From Nitrospirota bacterium (GTDB taxonomy: Bacteria > Nitrospirota > Leptospirillia > Leptospirillales > Leptospirillaceae): 64,000 nucleotides of DNA. Below the pieces are notes generated by a model. The model searched no databases. It was not told where the DNA came from and saw only the letters and a program-made list of their open reading frames with translations. The position numbers were made by a program, and so were the translations under genes. Of this stretch, positions 54,412 through 63,972 are shown piece after piece (the first letter of the stretch is position 1; each line of letters begins with the position of its first letter). Location of the stretch: contig JAJYGC010000016.1 in the NCBI GenBank assembly GCA_021785195.1, positions 59,650 through 123,649 of the forward strand. The letters are read 5' to 3'.

Positions 54412-54906
54412 CTATTCCCTTTGTCGTGACTCGACGTCATTTCCCGATGAAATCCGTACGAGCAGGTAATAGGAGAAGACCAGGATCACAACGACCAATA
54501 CATAAAGGAGAAGGTCGATTGTCTGACGGGACAGAAATTGATTTCCCGAACCAATGTGGAAGGAGGACTGGGCTTCGATCAGGAGAATCCTTCGGATTGA
54601 AGAAATGATGCCGATGATGATGAATGAGGCGATGGGAAACCTTCGGCGCCCAAGATAACTGAGCATAATCCAGAGCAACTCCAGGATGATCACGACAAAA
54701 AGCATGTCGTTGATCAGTCCAAGGACTGAGTCGATGGAAAGGTTTGTTAATGACAATGCGGAATGAAGAATGACGACAATGGCTCCAACCATCAGAAATA
54801 TGGCAACGATGATATGAATATAATCATCTATCCGGAGGAGGGTGCGCCTGAGCTTTGTGATAAAATCCCTGTGGGAGTCCTGAGGGGGGGGCTGGGGGAT
54901 GTTCAA
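54412..54906 (-). CDS. PsiE-family membrane protein
   Basis: The 164-residue product has four membrane helices (YIHIIVAIFLMVGAIVVILHSAL, LINDMLFVVIILELLWIMLSY, ASFIIIGIISSIRRILLI, TIDLLLYVLVVVILVFSYYLL), the pattern of the phosphate-starvation-inducible PsiE family. Function unknown. TTG 54906 is chosen because GGAGG stands five bases upstream; the frame is open back into the end of gltX. It follows gltX by 19 bases. Confidence 0.8.
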   Translation of the reverse strand: MNIPQPPPQDSHRDFITKLRRTLLRIDDYIHIIVAIFLMVGAIVVILHSALSLTNLSIDSVLGLINDMLFVVIILELLWIMLSYLGRRRFPIASFIIIGIISSIRRILLIEAQSSFHIGSGNQFLSRQTIDLLLYVLVVVILVFSYYLLVRISSGNDVESRQRE

Positions 54907-54925
54907 GGGGACCTCCGAGAGTTTT

Positions 54926-56350
54926 TTACTTGTTCGGACCAATAAGGGTCAGAGCCTTGTCGAGCCGGCGCAAAACCTCTTCCCGGCCCAAGAGGAGGAG
55001 AACATCAAAGATTCCGGGACTGACATTCTGTCCCGTCAATGCTGCACGGAGAGGTTGGGCAAGCTTTCCCAGTTTCATGTCCTGCTCCAGTCCGATTGTC
55101 CCGATCACTGCTTCAAGATTTTCCTTGGTCCATTCTGAAACGGTTAAAAAACGCTGGAGAAACAGAAGAATAAGAGGTTGATTTTCAGGAATCAGGTGCT
55201 TTTCATGTGCTTCGGCTGAAATGGAGAATTCCTGATCCCTAAACGGATGGACCGCGTCTGCTAGCTCAACCAACGTTCTCACCCGTGTTTTCCATCCTTC
55301 CACAATTTTGGGAAGATCTGGTCCTTGACCGTCAGATGACGGTGAAAAAGGGTGTTGCACAGGTTTTAGGAAAGGAAGAAGTTCATTGGTCAGGGTTGAG
55401 GGGTCCTCGTTCCTGATGTATTGGGCATTCAGCCACAGGAGTTTTTCCGGATTGAATACGGCGGGTGAGGAGCCGACATGGTCCAGGTCAAAATAATCAA
55501 TGAGTTCCTGACGGCTGAAAATTTCCTGATCCTTATGGGACCAACCGAGTCGGGCGATGTAGTTGACCAATGCGTGGGGGAGATACCCCATTTCATGGTA
55601 GGCCATGACTGACGTAGCCCCATGACGTTTTGAAAGCTTTGCCCGATCAGGGCCATGGATCATGGGAATATGGGCAAAATGGGGGAGGGGGGCTTCAAGG
55701 GCATTGAAAAGGGTAATCTGACGTGGGGTATTATTGATATGGTCATCGCCGCGGATCACATGTGTGATTTGCATTTCCAGGTCATCGATCACAACCGCGA
55801 AATTATAGGTTGGATAACCATCGGAGCGGATAATGACCCAGTCATCAAGAAGGTTCCCGTTGAACTTCATATCCCCGCGAATCAGGTCATGAACGACCAC
55901 TTGGGGGAGATCGGGGGTCCGAAACCGGATTACGTGGGGTTTTTCGGAAAAATTTGACCGGTCCCTGCACCTGCCGTCGTAACGGGGAGGGATCCCCTTG
56001 GCCAGGGACTCTTTCCGTCTCTCCTCAAGTTCCTCGGAGGTACAGTAACAGCGATAGGCCTTTCCTTCAGAAAGAAGGCGGTCCGCCACTTTCCTATAAA
56101 GTTCAAGTCGTTCTGACTGAAAAAAGGGGCCTTCATCCCAGTCGATTGAAAGCCATTTCAATCCGTCGAAGATCGCCTGTATTGAGTCACCGGTTGATCG
56201 TTCCTGATCGGTATCTTCCACCCGAAGGATAAAGGTTCCATTGTGGTGGCGCGCAAAGAGAAAATTGAAGAGCGCAGTCCTTGCTCCTCCCAAATGAAGA
56301 AAACCCGTAGGGCTGGGGGCAAAACGAACACGAATCGCGGAAGTCGTCAA
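54926..56350 (-). CDS. gltX: Glutamyl-tRNA synthetase
   Basis: The 474-residue product is a class I synthetase with the HIGH-type motif PSPTGFLHLGGARTALFN, the KMSKS-type motif RAKLSKRHGA and the GluRS-specific stretch LRVEDTDQERS. It charges tRNA-Glu, also the substrate of the C5 heme pathway that feeds HemL. It starts at TTG with GAGG upstream and is divergent from the lipoprotein-nadB operon. Confidence 0.96.
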   Translation of the reverse strand: MTTSAIRVRFAPSPTGFLHLGGARTALFNFLFARHHNGTFILRVEDTDQERSTGDSIQAIFDGLKWLSIDWDEGPFFQSERLELYRKVADRLLSEGKAYRCYCTSEELEERRKESLAKGIPPRYDGRCRDRSNFSEKPHVIRFRTPDLPQVVVHDLIRGDMKFNGNLLDDWVIIRSDGYPTYNFAVVIDDLEMQITHVIRGDDHINNTPRQITLFNALEAPLPHFAHIPMIHGPDRAKLSKRHGATSVMAYHEMGYLPHALVNYIARLGWSHKDQEIFSRQELIDYFDLDHVGSSPAVFNPEKLLWLNAQYIRNEDPSTLTNELLPFLKPVQHPFSPSSDGQGPDLPKIVEGWKTRVRTLVELADAVHPFRDQEFSISAEAHEKHLIPENQPLILLFLQRFLTVSEWTKENLEAVIGTIGLEQDMKLGKLAQPLRAALTGQNVSPGIFDVLLLLGREEVLRRLDKALTLIGPNK

Positions 56351-56464
56351 ACTGGGAACCTCGAAGGAAGCTGGATGATTGATGGAAGGACGCTATCAGT
56401 GATTCAAGAGCCAATCAAGAGTAAGATAGCCGATTCAGGGTTGTTTTTCAATGAAAGCACTGCT

Positions 56465-56493
56465 TTGACCTTGGGGTGTTTGAGTTCTATAAT
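56465..56493 (+). promoter_or_regulatory. Strong sigma70 promoter
   Basis: TTGACC, 17-base spacer, perfect TATAAT. The predicted start near 56500 lies 70 bases before the lipoprotein gene and could drive it together with nadB, the cbpA-like gene, the regulator and clpB. Confidence 0.75.
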
Positions 56494-56569
56494 GCGGCGG
56501 AAATGCGACGGACTTAGAGGGAAGAGGTGTCAGCCAAGAAACCTGAGGTGGATGTTGAGGAAAATCAAG

Positions 56570-57076
56570 ATGCGGTTGTTTCGACTGGGTACGGGAATGA
56601 TTCTTTTGTCGTTTTTGGTGGGGGGGACTGCCTGTTCTGAAACGGCACAGTTGACCCCCGCTCAGAAACAATTGTTTTCAGCGTGGGACCTCGTCAAAGA
56701 AATCCGGATGGATTACCGGGAAAAGGACTCGGACAAGGTGCTGGCCCTTCTGACGCCCGAATTGGCCCAAAAATATCAGGTCCGCAAGAAGCTGGAAGAA
56801 TTGTTTCTGGGGCTGGAGATCACCAGGCTTCATCTGGAGGTTGACCAGGGAACCTGGGAGCCCCAATCAAACAGAATGATCTATAAGGCCCACTGGACAT
56901 TCTCCGGAAGAATCAAACAAAAGGGACCCCCCGTATTCAAGACGGGAGAATGCCAGATCGTTGTCGTAATGGGAGAAGCGAATGCCCCCTCCCTCATTGA
57001 AAGTATTACCGGAGACAATTTTCTGCTCATGGCGCTTCCCCCAGGGAAGGTTCCCGTCAATTCCGGCCAGGGATAA
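56570..57076 (+). CDS. Lipoprotein of unknown function
   Basis: The 168-residue product has a signal sequence (FRLGTGMILLSFLVGGTAC) with a lipobox cysteine at about residue 21. The mature part resembles an NTF2-like or Tol-like helical/beta domain (SAWDLVKEIRMDYREKDSDKVLALLTPE), typical of small envelope lipoproteins. ATG 56570 has TTGAGGA upstream; ATG 56552 with an AGGTGG directly adjacent is possible. It is followed by nadB after 8 bases. Confidence 0.7.
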   Translation: MRLFRLGTGMILLSFLVGGTACSETAQLTPAQKQLFSAWDLVKEIRMDYREKDSDKVLALLTPELAQKYQVRKKLEELFLGLEITRLHLEVDQGTWEPQSNRMIYKAHWTFSGRIKQKGPPVFKTGECQIVVVMGEANAPSLIESITGDNFLLMALPPGKVPVNSGQG

Positions 57077-57084
57077 ACAGACCG

Positions 57085-58629
57085 ATGGAAACCTTATCAG
57101 TAGATTATCTCGTTGTCGGTGGGGGGATTGCCGGCTTTCAGGCCATCCTCAGCTTGTTGCCTCATGGAACGGCGATGCTGGTTTCGAAGGGGCCCTTGTC
57201 ATCGGGAAGCTCTTACTTTGCCCAAGGGGGCCTTGCCCTTCCGTGGGGGTTTACGGAAGACGATATTGAGAGCCATGTCCAGGATACGATCAGGGCGGGT
57301 GCCGGATTATGCGATCCCGTTGCAGTCCGGTTACTGATCGAGGGAGCCGAAGAAGCCTTTGAAGGCCTTCTTCGATATGGTGTCCCATTTGACCGGGATC
57401 CCCGGGGACATCTCCGGACAACCAGGGAGGCGGCCCATTCCCGATCTAGAATTGTCCACGCGGGGGGGGACAGAACCGGGGCATTGATTCTCAAGGGTCT
57501 TGCTGAAGCCGCATTCAGGCAACCCCATTTCCGGTTTCTTTCTCCTTACCAGCTCTACCAGATCCGAATGGACGAAAATGGGGACGCAAAAGGGGCTTAT
57601 TTTCTGGGAGAAAGGGATTCTGATCTGCTTGAGATTCGGGCCCGCGCCGTGGTTCTCGCCACAGGAGGAGCGGGGTCACTCTTTCTTCGGACAACCAATC
57701 CCAGATTCCAACGGGGAGATGGTGTCAGCATTGCTTTTAGAGCCGGTTGTGAAATTGAAAGGATGGCTTATTATCAATTTCATCCGACGGTGCTCGATCT
57801 GCCTGGAACCCCGCCTTTTCTGCTGACAGAAGCCATGCGTGGAGAAGGGGCCCATCTTCTGGACAAAAAAGGGGAAAGGTTTTTGTACCGATACCACCCG
57901 GATGGAGAACTGGCCCCCAGGGATGTGGTGGCCCGTGCTCTATGGATAGAGCTCTCCAAGAATCCTGGTCAGGAGATTTCTCTTTCGGTAAACCATCTGC
58001 CGAACGGATTCGTGAGAAACAGATTTCCCCAGGTTTACGGACATTTAAAGGAATTGGGAATTGATCTTGAGACGACACCGGTCCCCATTCGTCCGGCTGC
58101 CCATTTTCAGATGGGGGGGATTCGGACGGATATGACCGGAAAGACAGGGGTCAGGGGATTGTGGGCGATCGGGGAAGTCGCCAGCACCCGTGTCCATGGA
58201 GCGAACCGTCTGGCGTCGAATTCACTTCTGGAGGCGCTGGTCATGGGAAGACGCCTGGTTCAGAGCGTTCTTGAGGAATCATCCAGACACATGTCCGGGG
58301 GAACCTCTGGCCAGGAGGCCAGGAAACTGTCCCGAATGGTCTTGCCGGAATTTTCCGGAGAGGAGTCGTGGGCCAGCCTCAAAACAGTTCTTTGGGAAAA
58401 GGCCGGAATTATCCGGACGCTCAAAGGCGGGAAAAAAGGGCTCGAGTGGGTTGAAGACCGCCTGCGGGCTGGACGATCGGTTCCTGTCCATGGATCCCAA
58501 TTCGCCTATGCCAATGGTCTGCTGGTTGCAAAGTTGATTTTTCAGGATATCCTGACGGCGCCTGTTGTTGGAGCGCACTATATGGTATTCGGCCCGGAGG
58601 CTGACCAAATCGACGGTGGGTGCCCATGA
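57085..58629 (+). CDS. nadB: L-aspartate oxidase
   Basis: The 514-residue product is a flavoprotein with the FAD motif [53 protein letters not shown], and the C-terminal [31 protein letters not shown]. It oxidises aspartate to iminoaspartate, the first step of de novo NAD synthesis. Its stop overlaps the next gene (ATGA). Confidence 0.95.
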   Translation: METLSVDYLVVGGGIAGFQAILSLLPHGTAMLVSKGPLSSGSSYFAQGGLALPWGFTEDDIESHVQDTIRAGAGLCDPVAVRLLIEGAEEAFEGLLRYGVPFDRDPRGHLRTTREAAHSRSRIVHAGGDRTGALILKGLAEAAFRQPHFRFLSPYQLYQIRMDENGDAKGAYFLGERDSDLLEIRARAVVLATGGAGSLFLRTTNPRFQRGDGVSIAFRAGCEIERMAYYQFHPTVLDLPGTPPFLLTEAMRGEGAHLLDKKGERFLYRYHPDGELAPRDVVARALWIELSKNPGQEISLSVNHLPNGFVRNRFPQVYGHLKELGIDLETTPVPIRPAAHFQMGGIRTDMTGKTGVRGLWAIGEVASTRVHGANRLASNSLLEALVMGRRLVQSVLEESSRHMSGGTSGQEARKLSRMVLPEFSGEESWASLKTVLWEKAGIIRTLKGGKKGLEWVEDRLRAGRSVPVHGSQFAYANGLLVAKLIFQDILTAPVVGAHYMVFGPEADQIDGGCP

Positions 58630-59480
58630 GTGCCGACTATTATGAGTTATTGGGCGTAAACAAAAGCGCCTCGAGTGAGGAGATCAAGAAGGCCTATCGC
58701 AAATTGGCCAGGAAGTATCACCCTGACCTGAACCCCGGGAACAAGACCTCCGAACAGAAATTCAAGGAGATCAATCTAGCCTATGAGGTTCTGTCTGATC
58801 CGGAAAAAAAATCGGTATATGATCAGGAACGGACAGCTGGTCCCCGGGTTGGAAGGGGGACTTCAACACAGGGGGGCCAAGCCCATGGATTTGGAGGGTT
58901 TGACTCGGATGAATCAGTATTCTGGGACCTTTTCGGGGGAATGGGGGGAGGACCGAGACAGTCCGTCATGGCAGTACATTTGACCTTGACGATGGCGGAA
59001 GCGGCACGAGGTGCGGAAAAATCAGTCACTCTTCAGGATGATTCCGGAAAGCCCCAGACGATGACTCTTCGGATACCGTCAGGAGCTGAGGCTGGCATGA
59101 GCTTTGAGGTCAAATCCGAATCCCTCGGAAAGGGCCGGCTGATTCATGTGGTGATTGACCGGGTGCTTGCCGATCCCAAGATGGAACGAAGGGGCCTGGA
59201 TATTTTCTCAGACCTTCAAGTGACTCTGCCGGAGTTGTATTTTGGCGCAACCATCAATGTCGGAACACTGGACGGCGAGACAAAAGTGCGTATTCCTCCG
59301 GGAACCCAGGGAGGTCAAATCCTTCGCCTCAAGGAGAAGGGAATCCATTCTTCCCTTGAAGGGGGGAAGGGTCACCATTATATCCGAATTATTCCGGTGC
59401 TTCCGGTCAAAAAATCGGAACGACTTGATTCCCTGGTCCGGGAGATTGGTTCACTCTACGGTCCGGATGTTCGCCGTTAG
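58626..59480 (+). CDS. DnaJ-class co-chaperone, CbpA-like
   Basis: The 284-residue product has an N-terminal J domain ([23 protein letters not shown]...KYHPDLNPG with HPD), a Gly-rich linker ([20 protein letters not shown]) and the DnaJ C-terminal substrate domains ([45 protein letters not shown]). The cysteine-rich zinc domain of DnaJ is missing, as in CbpA. It starts within the nadB stop and is followed after 13 bases by a MerR-like regulator, the order known for cbpA-cbpM and dnaJ-hspR. Confidence 0.93.
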   Translation: MSADYYELLGVNKSASSEEIKKAYRKLARKYHPDLNPGNKTSEQKFKEINLAYEVLSDPEKKSVYDQERTAGPRVGRGTSTQGGQAHGFGGFDSDESVFWDLFGGMGGGPRQSVMAVHLTLTMAEAARGAEKSVTLQDDSGKPQTMTLRIPSGAEAGMSFEVKSESLGKGRLIHVVIDRVLADPKMERRGLDIFSDLQVTLPELYFGATINVGTLDGETKVRIPPGTQGGQILRLKEKGIHSSLEGGKGHHYIRIIPVLPVKKSERLDSLVREIGSLYGPDVRR

Positions 59481-59493
59481 GGGGAGTGTTCAG

Positions 59494-59859
59494 ATGATCC
59501 GATTTGATCCCATCTACTGGGAGCCAAGTGACGTTTCCGTTCCTGACCACGATGTATCCCTGGAATGGGTGGAGAAAACGTTTTCGGTTTCCGAGAGGGA
59601 AATCCGTGTGCTCGTCCGGGAGGGGTTTGTGAATTATGCTCCCCGTGGAAAAGAAAAATTCTTTGAGCCGGTCTCGATCCGAAAAATTGCATTCATCCTT
59701 GCTCTGAAAAGAGAGATGGGAGTGAATATGGCAGGGATCGAGATCATCCTGAATCTGAAGACCCAATTGCATTGGCATATTTCCCGATTCAAGGGAGAGG
59801 GGAATCCTTCCGATTTCCAATCTACTGAAGGAACGAGCCTGTTCTTGGACCGGGAATAA
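59494..59859 (+). CDS. MerR-like HspR/CbpM-type regulator
   Basis: The 121-residue product has a MerR-type helix-turn-helix core (FSVSEREIRVLVREGFVNYAPRGKEKFFEPVSIRKIAFILALKREMGVNMAGIEIILNLK). Position between a CbpA-like gene and clpB fits either HspR (heat-shock repressor binding HAIR sites) or CbpM (inhibitor of CbpA). I cannot distinguish them; no HAIR palindrome was found upstream. GGAG precedes ATG 59494; the longer open frame is inside the J-protein gene. Confidence 0.78.
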   Translation: MIRFDPIYWEPSDVSVPDHDVSLEWVEKTFSVSEREIRVLVREGFVNYAPRGKEKFFEPVSIRKIAFILALKREMGVNMAGIEIILNLKTQLHWHISRFKGEGNPSDFQSTEGTSLFLDRE

Positions 59860-59882
59860 GATTCTGAAATGAGGAGACTCGC

Positions 59883-62474
59883 ATGAATCTCGAAAAACTG
59901 ACGATCAAGTCCCAGGAAGCCCTTCAGGCTGCGGTAGATGCTGCCAGACGGAAGGGAAACACCCAGGTTGAACCCTTTCATTTGCTGTCCTCCCTTCTGG
60001 TCCAGCCAGATGGAGTGATCCCGCCTGTCCTGGAGAAAATTGGAGTGGATCGCGCTCTTCTCCAGAAAAAGGTGGATGAACAGTTGTCACTGGTTCCTTC
60101 GGTCAGCGGTTCCGGGGCCCAATCGGGCCCGTATCTGTCCAAGCGTCTTTCGGAGCTTCTGGACAGGGCCCAGGAAGAAACGAAAACGTTCAAGGACGAT
60201 TATGTCAGTACGGAACATTTGTTTCTTGCCTTTTCGGATTTCGGGGGACCTGAAGAAAAGCTACTTCGGTCCATGGGACTTGACCGGGAAAAAATTCTGA
60301 GGGCCCTGACGGAAGTGCGGGGAAATCAGAGGGTCACGGATCCCAATCCGGAAGACAAGTATCAGGCCCTGTCCAAATTTGGGAGGGACCTGACAGAGAT
60401 GGCCCGGTCGAATCGTTTGGATCCGGTGATTGGACGGGACGAGGAAATCCGCAGGGTTATCCAGGTGTTGTCCAGACGGACAAAGAACAACCCAGTCCTC
60501 ATCGGGGATCCTGGAGTGGGGAAGACCGCCATAGTGGAAGGATTGGCCCAACGGATCGTTTCGGGGGATGTGCCTGAAGGATTAAAGAATAAAACTGTTT
60601 TTCAGCTGGATTTGGGTTCCCTCATCGCCGGAGCAAAATACCGGGGGGATTTTGAGGAGCGATTGAAGGCGGTCCTGAAGGAGGTTACCGGGTCGGAAGG
60701 GAGGATCATTCTTTTTATCGATGAACTCCATACAATTGTCAGGGCCGGGGCGGTGGAAGGGGGTGCGATGGATGCCTCCAATCTCCTGAAGCCGGCGCTG
60801 GCGAGGGGGGAACTCCGTGCGATCGGAGCGACGACCCTGGACGAATTCAGGGAAAACATTGAAAAAGATGCCGCTCTGGAGCGACGTTTCCAGCCAGTTT
60901 ATGTCGGAGAACCCTCGACTGAAGACACGATTGCGATTCTTCGAGGGTTGAAGGAGAAATATGAGATTCATCATGGAGTCCGGATCCGTGATTCGGCGAT
61001 CATTGCCGCAGCGGTCTTATCGCAGCGGTATATCATGGGCCGGTTCCTTCCAGACAAGGCGATCGATCTGATTGATGAAGCGGCGAGCCAGTTGCGTGTG
61101 GCGATCGATAGCCTGCCCAAGGAACTCGATGAGATAGATCGTCGAATCCGGCAGCTCGAGATTGAGAAAATGGCCTTGGCCCGGGAAGATGACCCGGATT
61201 CCCAGGACAAGAAACAAGGCGTGGAAAACGAGCTGGAATCCTTGAAATCCCGCTTCGGGACCCTCAAGGTCCAATGGGATATGGAGAAGGGCAGGATTCA
61301 GGAGATCCAGACCCTCAAGGTCCAGATTGAGGAAGCCCGGCAAAATGCCGAGGTTGCCGTTCGGGAAGGTCACTATGATCGGGCTTCGGAAATACAGTAC
61401 AGCCAGATTCCGGAACTCCAGAATAAATTGGCAGCGGCCCAGGAGGAACTGGAAGGACAGGTTCATGGCAACAGGTTGTTGAAAGAAGAGGTGGTGGAAG
61501 AGGATATTGCGGAGGTTATTTCCCGCTGGACCGGGATCCCGGTGACAAGAATGCTGGAAGGGGAGGTCCATAAGCTTCTCCAGATGGAGCAACGTCTGGG
61601 AGAACGGGTAGTGGGTCAGTCCGAAGCGCTGGAGGCCGTATCAAATGCGATCCGGAGGGCACGGGCCGGAATTCAGGACCCCAATCGTCCGCTGGGCTCA
61701 TTTTTCTTCCTTGGCCCAACGGGAGTCGGGAAAACGGAGCTTGCAAAAAGTCTTGCGACATTCCTCTTTGACAGCGAACATGCCATGATTCGGATCGATA
61801 TGTCCGAATACATGGAAAAACATGCCGTTTCACGCCTGATCGGAGCTCCCCCTGGTTATGTGGGTTATGAGGAAGGCGGTCAATTGACAGAAGCCATACG
61901 GCGCCGCCCCTATGCTGTCATCCTTCTGGACGAGATTGAGAAAGCCCATCCCGATGTATTCAATATACTTCTTCAGGTTCTGGATGACGGTCGTCTGACG
62001 GATGGTCAGGGCCGCGTTGTGGATTTCAGGAATTGCGTCATCGTCATGACCTCGAATGTCGGCTCGGATATCATTCGTGAGCGCGCCGGACTCGATGAGG
62101 AGGAGACCAGAAAGAAAGTTCAGGAGGTCCTTGCCCGGACCTTCCGACCGGAGTTTCTGAACCGCATTGACGATATCATTGTGTTTCATCCGTTGACCCG
62201 GCATGAAATTGCCCGAATCGTTGAAATTCAATTGAAGAACGTGAACCTTCGTCTGAAGGACCAGGGGATTGACCTTGAAATGACGGAGTCGGCGGAAGAT
62301 GAGTTGACGCATGTTGGGTACGACCCTGTATTTGGAGCACGTCCCCTGAAGCGGGCCATTCAGAATTATGTCCTGAATCCCCTTGCACAAAAGATTCTGT
62401 CTGGAACATTTGAGAAGGGTCAGAAAATTCTGGTGGACTGGGATGGATCCGAATTTCTGTTCAGGGGAGTTTGA
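59883..62474 (+). CDS. clpB: ClpB disaggregase
   Basis: The 863-residue product is the Hsp104-family AAA+ protein. It has the N domain ([21 protein letters not shown]), NBD1 Walker [19 protein letters not shown], the coiled-coil middle domain (~410-530), NBD2 Walker [16 protein letters not shown] and the arginine-finger region [12 protein letters not shown]. With DnaK/DnaJ it extracts proteins from aggregates. GAGGAG precedes the ATG. Overlaps the next gene slightly. Confidence 0.97.
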   Translation: MNLEKLTIKSQEALQAAVDAARRKGNTQVEPFHLLSSLLVQPDGVIPPVLEKIGVDRALLQKKVDEQLSLVPSVSGSGAQSGPYLSKRLSELLDRAQEETKTFKDDYVSTEHLFLAFSDFGGPEEKLLRSMGLDREKILRALTEVRGNQRVTDPNPEDKYQALSKFGRDLTEMARSNRLDPVIGRDEEIRRVIQVLSRRTKNNPVLIGDPGVGKTAIVEGLAQRIVSGDVPEGLKNKTVFQLDLGSLIAGAKYRGDFEERLKAVLKEVTGSEGRIILFIDELHTIVRAGAVEGGAMDASNLLKPALARGELRAIGATTLDEFRENIEKDAALERRFQPVYVGEPSTEDTIAILRGLKEKYEIHHGVRIRDSAIIAAAVLSQRYIMGRFLPDKAIDLIDEAASQLRVAIDSLPKELDEIDRRIRQLEIEKMALAREDDPDSQDKKQGVENELESLKSRFGTLKVQWDMEKGRIQEIQTLKVQIEEARQNAEVAVREGHYDRASEIQYSQIPELQNKLAAAQEELEGQVHGNRLLKEEVVEEDIAEVISRWTGIPVTRMLEGEVHKLLQMEQRLGERVVGQSEALEAVSNAIRRARAGIQDPNRPLGSFFFLGPTGVGKTELAKSLATFLFDSEHAMIRIDMSEYMEKHAVSRLIGAPPGYVGYEEGGQLTEAIRRRPYAVILLDEIEKAHPDVFNILLQVLDDGRLTDGQGRVVDFRNCVIVMTSNVGSDIIRERAGLDEEETRKKVQEVLARTFRPEFLNRIDDIIVFHPLTRHEIARIVEIQLKNVNLRLKDQGIDLEMTESAEDELTHVGYDPVFGARPLKRAIQNYVLNPLAQKILSGTFEKGQKILVDWDGSEFLFRGV

Positions 62475-62476
62475 CG

Positions 62477-63049
62477 TTGCAAGATTTGGAGCCTCTGAAA
62501 AAAGAAAACGTTGAGGGCATTGAAGAAGTTCGGGTTCTGACCCGTTCTGATGAGTTGTTTCAATCAGTGATCAAGGCGTCTGCAGGGTTCCCTTTTCGAT
62601 TCGTTCGTGATGACGGCATGACTCAAGAGTCGTCTGGTTTTTTCGGTAGTCCCGGGATCATTTTGGTCGACCTTGGCTCGGCACCCGCTCCTGAATGGGA
62701 ATGCCTGAGTCTTGGGGGCATCATTGTCACCGGGAAAGGGGGAAGCCTTCTGGAGGCATGGGAAAAATATCTACTGGTCAAGACTCCTTCAATGGGTCCT
62801 TCATCGAACCTGGAGGATTTTCTGCGGGAAAAGGTGCGCACCATCCTGACCCGGTGCGAATGGCCTGGAGGTGTTTATTCTTTTTTTCAGGGTATTGTTG
62901 AAAATGTTCTGATTTCCGAGGCGCTTCGGTTGACCGAAGGCAATCGCCAGAAAGCGGCGCGGCTCCTCGGCATCAGCCGGACAACGCTCAGGAACCGCAT
63001 GCTGGAAAAGGATTCTGAGGATGAAAGTTCGGCAAATGCCGAAAGGTGA
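62477..63049 (+). CDS. Protein with C-terminal Fis-type HTH
   Basis: The 190-residue product ends in a Fis-type helix-turn-helix (SEALRLTEGNRQKAARLLGISRTTLRNRM), as in NtrC-family regulators and Fis. Residues 1-120 look like a receiver-like alpha/beta domain but lack a clear phosphorylation site (FFGSPGIILVDLGSAPAP). There is no AAA+ domain. TTG 62477 has GGGGAG seven bases upstream. It may regulate transcription; the targets are unknown. Confidence 0.7.
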   Translation: MQDLEPLKKENVEGIEEVRVLTRSDELFQSVIKASAGFPFRFVRDDGMTQESSGFFGSPGIILVDLGSAPAPEWECLSLGGIIVTGKGGSLLEAWEKYLLVKTPSMGPSSNLEDFLREKVRTILTRCEWPGGVYSFFQGIVENVLISEALRLTEGNRQKAARLLGISRTTLRNRMLEKDSEDESSANAER

Positions 63050-63070
63050 AGTTCTTAAATCGTTGCTCCC

Positions 63071-63101
63071 ACTTGACAGACTGATTAGTCAAGTGTATTT
63101 T
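63071..63101 (+). promoter_or_regulatory. Sigma70 promoter of HU with an overlapping inverted repeat
   Basis: TTGACA (63073-63078), 17-base spacer, TATTTT (63096-63101). The repeat ACTTGAC / GTCAAGT (63071-63077 and 63088-63094) covers the -35 box and could be an operator. Confidence 0.7.
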
Positions 63102-63155
63102 CCGATAGGTAGTTTTCATACCTGTCTATTTTCAGGGAAAAAGGAGGTGGATGCG

Positions 63156-63431
63156 GTGAAAAAAGCGGAACTGGTGGACAAGATTTCGTCTTCGGCAAAG
63201 ATTACGAAGTCCCAGGCCAATGATGCCCTCAATGCGGCACTCGACACCATCAAGAAAGCCTTGAAGAAAGATGGCGAAAAAGTGACGCTTGTTGGGTTTG
63301 GCACTTTTTCGACAGTCAAGCGAAAAGCTCGTACTGGTAGGAATCCCCGTACTGGTAAAGAAATCAAGATTCCTGCGATGAGGGTTCCAAAATTCTCTCC
63401 AGGCAAGGCATTCAAGGGTGCAATAAAGTAA
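63156..63431 (+). CDS. hup: HU-family DNA-binding protein
   Basis: The 91-residue product is a complete HU/IHF-type histone-like protein: KKAELVDKISSSAKITKSQAN for the dimer helices, VTLVGFGTFSTVKRKARTGRNPRTGKEIKI for the DNA-binding arm and PKFSPGKAFKGAIK at the end. HU bends and compacts DNA. The GTG start has GGAGG eight bases upstream. A strong promoter and a terminator make it a single-gene unit. Confidence 0.96.
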   Translation: MKKAELVDKISSSAKITKSQANDALNAALDTIKKALKKDGEKVTLVGFGTFSTVKRKARTGRNPRTGKEIKIPAMRVPKFSPGKAFKGAIK

Positions 63432-63453
63432 TTTTTCTTTTTTATTTTCTTGG

Positions 63454-63486
63454 AGGGCCGGTGCACTTGCCGGCCCTTTTCTTTTC
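63454..63486 (+). terminator. Terminator of HU
   Basis: AGGGCCGG / CCGGCCCT with an 8-base loop runs into TTTTCTTTTC. Confidence 0.88.
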
Positions 63487-63510
63487 TGTAATAATGCTTT
63501 CTTCAATCAT

Positions 63511-63585
63511 AGGCACGTAGCTCAGGGGTGGAGCGCTACCTTGACACGGTAGAGGTCGGCGGTTCGAAACCGCCCGTGCCTACCA
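63511..63585 (+). tRNA. tRNA-Val(GAC)
   Basis: A 75-nt cloverleaf with acceptor AGGCACG/CGTGCCT, discriminator A and encoded CCA. The anticodon arm CTACC-TTGACAC-GGTAG gives anticodon GAC. T arm GGCGGTTCGAAACCGCC. Confidence 0.96.
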
Positions 63586-63887
63586 TGCATCCAGCCATTC
63601 CAAAACAACTCTGCCGGTAACCTCCTCTGATGTTCGACATGCGACGTTCCAAAATGATCCGAGTGACCGTAAATTCCGGTATGGAAACATGCCATGGAAG
63701 CACCCCTGTCATCATTTCCCCATAAAGTCCACAAGGTTTCCAAGGTTTCGATAAAAATCCGGGAAGAGATTGTTTTGGGAGAAAACGGGAAGGTTCTACT
63801 TTTTACTGGTGGCCCTTTCTGTTTCTCCCTCCCCGGTTTGACGGGCCATTTGTCCGGTCGGTCGGGTGGTGACTGCAAAATTTCACC
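63586..63887. other. Intergenic region between tRNA-Val and the terminal repeats
   Basis: About 300 bases with no recognisable gene. Open frames here have no ribosome binding site. No duplication of the tRNA 3' end was seen. Confidence 0.5.
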
Positions 63888-63972
63888 GTAGGGAGCCACC
63901 CAATTTCCTGGGAAGGGAGCCAGCTGATTTCCTCGTAGGGAGCCACCCGATTTCCTGAACGGGATCCACCTC
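63888..63972 (+). repeat. Imperfect 24-bp tandem repeats, probable end of an IS21-family element
   Basis: Three units with the core GGGAGCCACCC-ATTTCCT (63888-63911, 63912-63934, 63935-63958) are followed by a degenerate partial fourth unit (GGGATCCACC). Multiple repeated GTGGCTCCC/GGGAGCCAC units are seen at ends of istA-istB (IS21-family) elements; the transposase genes would lie beyond the window. Confidence 0.5.

Noticed and set aside
58626..59493. HAIR or CIRCE heat-shock operator near the J-protein and clpB genes
   Set aside because: No matching inverted repeat was found on inspection.
63522..63899. Minus-strand open frame overlapping tRNA-Val(GAC)
   Set aside because: It covers the tRNA and has no recognisable protein features.
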